Assembly (NCBI GenBank): GCA_003242315.1
Contig: QGUY01000262.1
Coordinates: forward strand, 1 to 5,597
Reading direction: 5' to 3'
DNA length: 5,597 bases
From: Bacteroidota bacterium
GTDB lineage: Bacteria > Bacteroidota > Bacteroidia > Cytophagales > Cyclobacteriaceae
A program made the position numbers and the translations under genes. Positions 1-4,292 of the stretch are shown piece after piece (the stretch's first letter is position 1; each line of letters starts with the position of its first letter). Below the pieces are notes generated by a model, which saw only the letters and a list, made by a program, of their open reading frames with translations, ran no database searches and was not told where the DNA came from.

Positions 1-162
1 GATTAACACTTCCTGGGTGACGTCGTCCGCATCGTCGTGGTCTATTACCATTTTTCGGACATGCCAATACACCTTTTGCTGATAGGCGCGTACCAGCAGA
101 TTAAACCCGTAATTCCGCGTTTCCGGATTACGAATCTTTTCCAAAAGAGCTCTGTCGTCCAA
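1..162 (-). CDS. RNA polymerase sigma factor, ECF/sigma-70 family, N-terminal part (cut by window edge)
   Basis: The minus strand encodes 54 residues running off the left edge. They match the start of the sigma-70 family factors common in Bacteroidota. Residues 7-20 (LEKIRNPETRNYGF) are the typical lead-in. Residues 21-54 form region 2.1-2.2, with AYQQKVYWHVRKMV followed by the acidic DHDDADDVTQEVLI signature that contacts core polymerase. The DNA-binding regions 2.4 and 4 lie outside the window. In this frame a stop codon sits at 184-186, and the only standard start after it is TTG at 160-162, which gives a normal N-terminus (M-D-D-R-A-L-L-E-K). No Shine-Dalgarno sequence is visible. The gene starts 70 bases after the aminotransferase-like gene on the same strand, so it may be co-transcribed with it. 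No anti-sigma gene is visible, and the regulon cannot be guessed from this fragment. Confidence 0.85.
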   Translation of the reverse strand, partial: MDDRALLEKIRNPETRNYGFNLLVRAYQQKVYWHVRKMVIDHDDADDVTQEVLI

Positions 163-232
163 AGTGCAGGATTCAGGTATGGGTTAGACCACTTAGGGTC
201 GAGAGGGTTTAAAATGGATGTAAATTCGGATT

Positions 233-1150
233 TTACTGCCTGATGGCCGAAAGAATGTCGGCAAGCCGTTCGTATTGTTCCTTCGAATGCGACGGGAAGT
301 TGGCAAAAGTGACTGAATTACCCGCAAAGCCGGCCGTAATGGCATGTCTGCGAAGTTCGTCCTGTATCCGCCCGATGTCGTCTGCCCGGGCCGCAATGAT
401 CGTCCTCGAACGGTTCGCTTTTTCTTTTACAATGGGCTGAATCAAGGGATGCTGGTCGAGCAGGTGATAGAGTAAAGACGATTTATATTCTGTCTCACGA
501 CGAATAGTGATTATGCCGCGACTCAGCATGTCGCCGAGGACTCCGCCCAGAACGGAAACCCAGGTGAGATTAAGCGAAGGATGAATAGGTTCTGGTGAAG
601 TACGCATAGTGCGATGACGTTGAATCCATCGGTCATTGACAATGGCTGCGCCCAAACCCGCCGGCATGCCAAATCCAACGTGAAATTCCAGGAAGACAGC
701 ATCAATAGTTTCAAATGGGAGAGAGGCATAAGGCCACGCAAGTGAAGCATCCACAGCGATCAGGCTGTCATCGCCGCGATCGCGCAGGTGTGTGAATACT
801 TCCGGACGCAATGAGGTGCCGCCACTTTCTGTGTGGTGGATGACTAGCAATTTTGTATCGGGGTTCAGCGTCACATCATTCGACAACAGCACGTCGTGAG
901 ATAGTGCCGAACTATTACCAACCACTCGCATCGCTTCATCAATGAACGACCTTGTCTCAGGAAGAAAAAATACTTCGTGCGAATCAGGCACAGCGAGCAA
1001 CTCGCGCAGCTGTTTCGCAGTCTGCTGAGCAAGTTCACGCGCTTCATCACCCGACGGCAACAGCTCGGGAATACGGAGTTTGAACGCCTGACGAACGTGA
1101 TCGCGTACGGAATGAAACAACTGTGACGGACCGGGCTGAACGTTGATCAT
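233..1150 (-). CDS. Class V aminotransferase-fold protein lacking the PLP lysine (probable pseudoenzyme)
   Basis: This 305-residue protein is related to fold-type I, class V PLP-dependent aminotransferases (the SerC-like group of Bacteroidota). Family marks seen are the N-terminal MINVQPGPSQLF, the strand and turn LLVIHHTESGGTSL (102-114), the aspartate of IAVDAS (D134, which normally contacts the PLP ring nitrogen), the loop GFGMPAGLG (159-167), ETEYK (219-223), RSRTIIAA (247-254) and the C-terminal NFPSHSKEQYERLADIL (284-300). Functional relatives have a Schiff-base lysine just before that loop (as in VQKGFGLPAGL). Here the residues are F156-H157-V158, so the lysine is a valine. The usual SxNHRS motif near residue 30 reads PELLPSG, and about 25-30 residues appear missing around 78-100. 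I chose the ATG at 1148-1150. A TTG at 1199-1201 would add 17 residues with no family resemblance. The frame has no stops or shifts. Transaminase activity is unlikely. A scaffold, regulatory or ligand-binding role is an inference. It lies downstream of serA and upstream of a sigma factor. Confidence 0.85.
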   Translation of the reverse strand: MINVQPGPSQLFHSVRDHVRQAFKLRIPELLPSGDEARELAQQTAKQLRELLAVPDSHEVFFLPETRSFIDEAMRVVGNSSALSHDVLLSNDVTLNPDTKLLVIHHTESGGTSLRPEVFTHLRDRGDDSLIAVDASLAWPYASLPFETIDAVFLEFHVGFGMPAGLGAAIVNDRWIQRHRTMRTSPEPIHPSLNLTWVSVLGGVLGDMLSRGIITIRRETEYKSSLLYHLLDQHPLIQPIVKEKANRSRTIIAARADDIGRIQDELRRHAITAGFAGNSVTFANFPSHSKEQYERLADILSAIRQ

Positions 1151-1183
1151 AGCAATTGCAAGGTACGATTTTCGCGGGGCGAC

Positions 1184-1210
1184 ATTCCTTGCGGAATACA
1201 AGGTTTCCGC
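1184..1210. repeat. Cluster of three overlapping, mutually exclusive inverted repeats in the leader
   Basis: On the plus strand ATTCC (1184-1188, taking the A before TTCC) pairs with GGAAT (1193-1197) across a TTGC loop. CCTTG (1187-1191) pairs with CAAGG (1199-1203). GCGGAA (1191-1196) pairs with TTCCGC (1205-1210). Because they share bases, only one of them can form at a time. They sit 34 to 60 bases upstream of the ATG of the aminotransferase-like gene. They could be alternative RNA hairpins in its leader or a protein-binding site. Chance cannot be excluded for stems this short. Confidence 0.45.
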
Positions 1211-1228
1211 GTGTTTGTCGAAAAATTA

Positions 1229-1236
1229 GAAATTTA
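1229..1236 (-). promoter_or_regulatory. Possible Bacteroidota -7 element for the aminotransferase-like gene
   Basis: Read on the minus strand this is TAAATTTC, seven of eight matches to the Bacteroidota -7 consensus TAnnTTTG, inside an AT-rich patch (1219-1240) about 80 bases before the ATG at 1150. A second near match, TAATTTTT, follows directly. Neither has a clear TTG-type -33 box at the expected distance, so this is a weak call. Confidence 0.22.
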
Positions 1237-1353
1237 TCAAGAGTCCACCGGAATCTTTATTGTCGTATTTTAGCGGTGAATCCACTCGGATCTGGGACAC
1301 GTTTGCTGAACCTAACACGAAAACAATGCCGAGTGAAGCCCTTTGACAAAACC

Positions 1354-1381
1354 AGGCCTCACCCCGATTCGCTCGGGGCCT
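1354..1381 (-). terminator. GC-rich hairpin, possible terminator downstream of serA
   Basis: CCCCGA (1362-1367) and TCGGGG (1373-1378) form a perfect six-pair stem with a five-base loop, extended by AGG (1354-1356) pairing with CCT (1379-1381) across a five-base bulge. Read in the serA direction it is followed by CTGG and then TTTT. It lies about 115 bases beyond the serA stop. The T tract is short and offset, so it may be a weak terminator, an RNA-processing hairpin, or a copy of a dispersed palindromic repeat. Direct copies of GAGGCC flank the stem. Confidence 0.35.
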
Positions 1382-1453
1382 CGCCCTAAAAGCAGGATAA
1401 CAGTGGAAGGTTGCGGCTTATGGGCAGCTCAAAACCTGTCTTTTGGAGGTTCA

Positions 1454-1489
1454 GAAACACCTCTCCGGATCTGGTGGGTTCTTTTTTTT
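1454..1489 (+). terminator. Hairpin followed by T8 on the plus strand, antisense to serA
   Basis: GAAACACC (1454-1461) can pair imperfectly with GGTGGGTTC (1473-1481) around an 11-base loop. It is directly followed by eight T (1482-1489), four bases before the serA stop codon. This has the form of a Rho-independent terminator reading on the plus strand, toward serA. In the serA direction the same tract is A8 before the hairpin, so it should not end the serA transcript. No plus-strand gene is visible that would use it. Confidence 0.3.
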
Positions 1490-1493
1490 GCCA

Positions 1494-2723
1494 TCAGTAC
1501 AATACCCTGAACTTGATGGTATGTTCAACCTTCCGCAGCGCCTTGATCACTTCTTTGTCGTAGGCCTTGTTGATATCCGTAATCACGTAACCAATTTGTT
1601 CATTCGTCTTCAGATACTGACCGACGATGTTGACACCCGTGTCTGCAAGCAAGCGGTTGATGCGTGCGATTACGCCCGGCACATTTTCGTGAATGTGAAT
1701 TAACCGATGCGCATCCTTGAGTGTGGGCAAAGTGAGATTGGGGAAGTTGACACTGTTTGACGTGCTCCCGGTATTGATATAGTCAGCAATCTTCGCTGGT
1801 ACGAAGTAACCAATGTTTTCCTGCGCTTCCGACGTACTGCCTCCGATGTGCGGCGTAAGAATTGTATTAGGTAGTCCACGAAGTGGCGAAACAAATTCTT
1901 CGTCGTTGCTTGCCGGTTCTTCCGGAAACACATCGATCCCGCATCCGGCGACCTTTCCTGACAGGATGTTTTCTCTTAACGCATTGATATCGACAACATG
2001 TCCACGGCTCAGGTTGAGAAATATTACACCGTTCTTCATGAGCTCGAACTCACGCGGTCCGATCATGTTGGTGTTCGACTCGCGGCCATCCACATGGAGC
2101 GTCACGACATCAGCCTGCTCCAACAGCTCATTAAGGCTCCGGCATTTCACCGCATTACCCAGCGCAAGTTTCTCCTCGCGATCGTAATACAGCACCTTCA
2201 TGCCCAGCGCTTCTGCAAGCACAGAAAGCTGTGTACCGATGTTGCCGTAACCGATAATGCCCAACTTCTTTCCGCGGACTTCATAGCTGCCTTTTGCCGA
2301 CTTATCCCATATGCCCTGATGCATTTTCACGGACTTGTCCGGGATATTGCGAATGAGCATGATCATTTCGCCAACAGCCAGCTCAACTACGGATCGCGTG
2401 TTGCTGAAAGGTGCGTTGAATACAGCAATACCCTTTTCAGTGGCAGCTTTGAGATCGATCTGGTTTGTGCCGATGCAAAACGCGCCGATTACCATCAGGC
2501 GCTTCGCGTTATCCAGGACGCGACGTGTCACCTGCGTCTTGGAACGAATGCCAAGAACCGAAACGTCCTTTATACGTTCACATAGTTCGTCTTCCGACAG
2601 TGCTTTCTTCTCCGTCTCTACATTGAAACCCTCTTCGCGCAGCCGGGCGACGGCGACGGGGTGAACATTCTCCAACAGGAGCATGTTGATCCGATTCTTC
2701 GGAAAAGAAAATTCAGTGGCCAA
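1494..2723 (-). CDS. serA: D-3-phosphoglycerate dehydrogenase with C-terminal ACT domain
   Basis: This 409-residue cytoplasmic enzyme oxidises 3-phosphoglycerate to 3-phosphohydroxypyruvate with NAD, the first step of serine synthesis. It matches the E. coli type SerA (410 residues) nearly end to end. The order is the substrate-binding domain (about 10-108), the Rossmann domain (about 109-302) with GYGNIG at 158-163, and the ACT domain (about 338-409). The catalytic set is present: R240 in NLSRG, E269 in FPEEP and H292 in TPHIGG. FCIGTNQ (82-88) and FNAPFSNTRS (102-111) are also conserved. In the ACT domain H345, N347 and N365 match the residues that bind serine in the E. coli enzyme, so feedback inhibition by serine is expected. 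The start is probably TTG at 2721-2723: a stop lies two codons upstream, and this start reproduces the short N-terminal extension of E. coli SerA. The alternative is the ATG at codon 14 (2682-2684), which would cut into the first strand. It begins 31 bases after the GNAT stop. Confidence 0.95.
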   Translation of the reverse strand: MATEFSFPKNRINMLLLENVHPVAVARLREEGFNVETEKKALSEDELCERIKDVSVLGIRSKTQVTRRVLDNAKRLMVIGAFCIGTNQIDLKAATEKGIAVFNAPFSNTRSVVELAVGEMIMLIRNIPDKSVKMHQGIWDKSAKGSYEVRGKKLGIIGYGNIGTQLSVLAEALGMKVLYYDREEKLALGNAVKCRSLNELLEQADVVTLHVDGRESNTNMIGPREFELMKNGVIFLNLSRGHVVDINALRENILSGKVAGCGIDVFPEEPASNDEEFVSPLRGLPNTILTPHIGGSTSEAQENIGYFVPAKIADYINTGSTSNSVNFPNLTLPTLKDAHRLIHIHENVPGVIARINRLLADTGVNIVGQYLKTNEQIGYVITDINKAYDKEVIKALRKVEHTIKFRVLY

Positions 2724-2754
2724 TGGTTATGAGATTTGTCAAGTTGTCCAACAC

Positions 2755-3198
2755 CTACAACGTCTTCACCATGCAGACTGCGCTGTCGCTGCACACGCCT
2801 GAAAACTCGGAAGATGCCTGTACTTCAGCAGGCACGTCCTTCCGGTCGACATCGACGAATCCCTTCCGTTTGAAAAACAGGCGGGCAGTTTCAGTCAGGA
2901 GGTAAATTTTCTCGACTTTATTCTCACGCGCAAGATCAATTAGCTCGTCCGTGATACGGGAACCGAGTGATCGTCCGCGCAAAGCGTCCTTGACAGCAAG
3001 CGAGCGCAGGAGCGCATACGGTCCGAAGAGTTCCAGCGCGCCCGTCCCGATGAGACGGTTATCTTCATAATATCCGATAAGCAGGTGACGGTCCAGGGAA
3101 AGATCGTCACAAGGAAGGTTCACAGACCGCAGCAGGTCGCGAAATGCTTCGAAGCTCTCTGCATCTCGGATGGGCGCGCTTCTTACTTCGATATCCAT
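2755..3198 (-). CDS. GNAT family N-acetyltransferase, ArsN2-like
   Basis: This 147-residue single-domain protein has the GNAT fold, which moves an acetyl group from acetyl-CoA to an amine. Visible marks are LLRSLAV (63-69, strand 4), the acetyl-CoA phosphate loop RGRSLGSRI (74-82), IYLLTET (98-104, strand 5), FFKRKGF (108-114) and the C-terminal SEFSGVCSDSAVCM (130-143). The last two blocks, with the sequence LLTETARLFF, are typical of the family named ArsN2, often found in arsenic resistance clusters. No ars gene is present here, and the real substrate is unknown. In the phosphate loop the first glycine of the usual RxxGxG pattern is serine (S77), which should weaken but not necessarily abolish cofactor binding. 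The ATG at 3196-3198 follows the transketolase stop by 5 bases, and serA follows 31 bases after its end. It is therefore very likely translated from the same transcript. A metabolite-detoxifying or amino acid acetyltransferase role is possible but not shown. Confidence 0.82.
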   Translation of the reverse strand: MDIEVRSAPIRDAESFEAFRDLLRSVNLPCDDLSLDRHLLIGYYEDNRLIGTGALELFGPYALLRSLAVKDALRGRSLGSRITDELIDLARENKVEKIYLLTETARLFFKRKGFVDVDRKDVPAEVQASSEFSGVCSDSAVCMVKTL

Positions 3199-3203
3199 CA
3201 GTC

Positions 3204-4166
3204 TCAGGCTTTCTTTCTTTGTATGGCGCGCTGCACCGCAGAGATGATGGCTTTTGCGTTAAGTCCATATTTCTCCAGGAGCTGGATCGGTTGCCCGCTC
3301 TCACCGAACGTGTCGTTCACTGCTACCATCTCCAGGGGTGCAGGGTGGAAGCGGCTAAGAACCTGCGCTATAGAATCTCCAAGGCCACCGTTGATTTGGT
3401 GCTCTTCGCACGTCACCGCGCAACCTGTTTTTTGAACGGAGGCCAGAATAGCTTCTACGTCGAGCGGCTTGATCGTATGAACATTGATCAACTCCACACT
3501 GATGCCCATTTCGGCCAGCGCCGCTTCGGCCTCGATAGCAATCCATACCATATGACCGCAGGCGAATATGGTGACATCGCTGCCCTTGATGAGGGTATCG
3601 GCCTTGCCAATCGTAAAGGGCTTATCCGCTTCAGTGAATATGGGCCAGCTGGGACGTCCGAAGCGCAGATATGCGGGACCGACATGATCGCCGAGGGCAA
3701 TGGTAGCTGCCTTCGTCTGGTTATAATCGCAAGGCACAATTACCGTCATGCCAGGAAGCATCTTCATCATGCCGATGTCTTCCAGAATCTGGTGCGTCGC
3801 ACCGTCTTCTCCAAGCGTGAGGCCTGCGTGGGAGGCGCATATCTTAACGTTTTTGTGCGAATACGCTATTGACTGTCGGATCTGATCATAGACCCGTCCT
3901 GTGGAGAAATTTGCGAACGTTCCCGTGAAGGGGATTTTTCCAACGGTTGCCATTCCTGCAGCAATGCCCATCATGTTGGCTTCGGCAATGCCCACCTGGA
4001 AGAATCGGTCGGGAAATTCTTTCTTGAAATCGCCCATCTTCATAGATCCGAGCAGGTCCGCGCACAAGCCCACCACGTTGGGGTTCTTTCTGCCCAGCTC
4101 GAGCAGACCGGCGCCAAAGCCGGATCGCGTGTCTTTCTTCTCTGTGTACTTGAATTTTGTTGCCAT
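3204..4166 (-). CDS. Transketolase, C-terminal subunit of a split enzyme
   Basis: This 320-residue protein corresponds to the second half of transketolase, which moves two-carbon ketol units between sugar phosphates in the pentose phosphate pathway. The pyrimidine-binding domain spans about residues 8-170 and the transketolase C-terminal domain about 188-315. Key marks are RFFQVGIAEANMMGIAAGMA (55-72 region), in which E62 is the glutamate that activates thiamine diphosphate, and HAGLTLGEDGATHQ (113-126). LRFGRP (167-172), NVHTIKPLD (228-236) and the C-terminal DTFGESGQP (285-293) are also present. The thiamine-diphosphate phosphate-binding half (a separate subunit of about 280 residues in split systems) is absent. 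It must be encoded elsewhere, because the next gene upstream is the VWA protein. I chose the ATG at 4164-4166. An in-frame TTG at 4242-4244 would add 26 unmatched residues and overlap the candidate promoter. It appears to lead a transcript with the GNAT gene and serA. A 1-deoxyxylulose-5-phosphate synthase half is the main alternative, but the motifs fit transketolase better. Confidence 0.93.
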   Translation of the reverse strand: MATKFKYTEKKDTRSGFGAGLLELGRKNPNVVGLCADLLGSMKMGDFKKEFPDRFFQVGIAEANMMGIAAGMATVGKIPFTGTFANFSTGRVYDQIRQSIAYSHKNVKICASHAGLTLGEDGATHQILEDIGMMKMLPGMTVIVPCDYNQTKAATIALGDHVGPAYLRFGRPSWPIFTEADKPFTIGKADTLIKGSDVTIFACGHMVWIAIEAEAALAEMGISVELINVHTIKPLDVEAILASVQKTGCAVTCEEHQINGGLGDSIAQVLSRFHPAPLEMVAVNDTFGESGQPIQLLEKYGLNAKAIISAVQRAIQRKKA

Positions 4167-4212
4167 GGAGTCAGCCTGAGAGATTCGGTTAGAATTTGGT
4201 TGCCGCGAAAGT

Positions 4213-4227
4213 CGGAAATTATTTCCG
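4213..4227. promoter_or_regulatory. Perfect 15-base dyad upstream of the transketolase subunit gene
   Basis: CGGAAAT (4213-4219) and ATTTCCG (4221-4227) are exact inverted copies around one central base. The dyad lies between the candidate promoter (4246-4276) and the ATG at 4166, about 47 bases before the start. A one-base spacer is too small for an RNA hairpin to use the full stem, so a site for a dimeric repressor or activator is the more likely reading. No regulator gene is visible nearby. Confidence 0.4.
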
Positions 4228-4245
4228 TTTCTTCCAGCGTGCAAG

Positions 4246-4276
4246 CAAATTACGACCCTGAAATCTGCGCAACAAA
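4246..4276 (-). promoter_or_regulatory. Candidate Bacteroidota-type promoter for the transketolase-GNAT-serA unit
   Basis: On the minus strand TTTG (4273-4276) is followed after 20 bases by TAATTTG (4246-4252). This resembles the Bacteroidota arrangement of a TTTG -33 box and a TAnnTTTG -7 box about 20 bases apart, with one base missing in the -7 element. It lies between the VWA stop and the transketolase start, leaving a leader of about 70 bases. The -33 box overlaps a ten-base palindrome (AAAGGCCTTT, 4274-4283). Confidence 0.35.
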
Positions 4277-4292
4277 GGCCTTTCAGCGGCGC

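Larger units (their letters stand above)
1151..1493. other. 343-base intergenic region between serA and the aminotransferase-like gene
   Basis: I see no convincing coding sequence on either strand here: the one short plus-strand frame (1156-1389) has no recognisable motif. The region holds a hairpin followed by eight T on the plus strand next to the serA stop, a GC-rich hairpin at 1354-1381, a 7-base inverted repeat with a long spacer (CACTCGG at 1283-1289 and CCGAGTG at 1329-1335), an AT-rich stretch at 1219-1240 that could hold a promoter, and a cluster of overlapping inverted repeats at 1184-1210. No tRNA-like structure was found. The length suggests that the downstream gene has its own promoter and leader. 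Confidence 0.7.

Noticed and set aside
1151..1199. Extended aminotransferase start at TTG 1199-1201
   Set aside because: The 17 extra residues do not resemble the family, while the ATG at 1148-1150 starts exactly at the conserved MIN...PGPS segment.
1998..2585. Plus-strand open frame of 195 codons opposite serA
   Set aside because: It is fully antisense to the conserved NAD-binding and catalytic domains of SerA and shows no motif of its own.
3144..3872. Plus-strand open frame of 242 codons opposite the GNAT and transketolase genes
   Set aside because: It lies antisense to two genes with clear family motifs, and its translation has no recognisable domain. It is a by-product of codon use on the other strand.
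4274..4283. AAAGGCCTTT palindrome as a terminator for the VWA gene
   Set aside because: A ten-base palindrome with no loop cannot form a stable hairpin, and no T tract follows in the reading direction.
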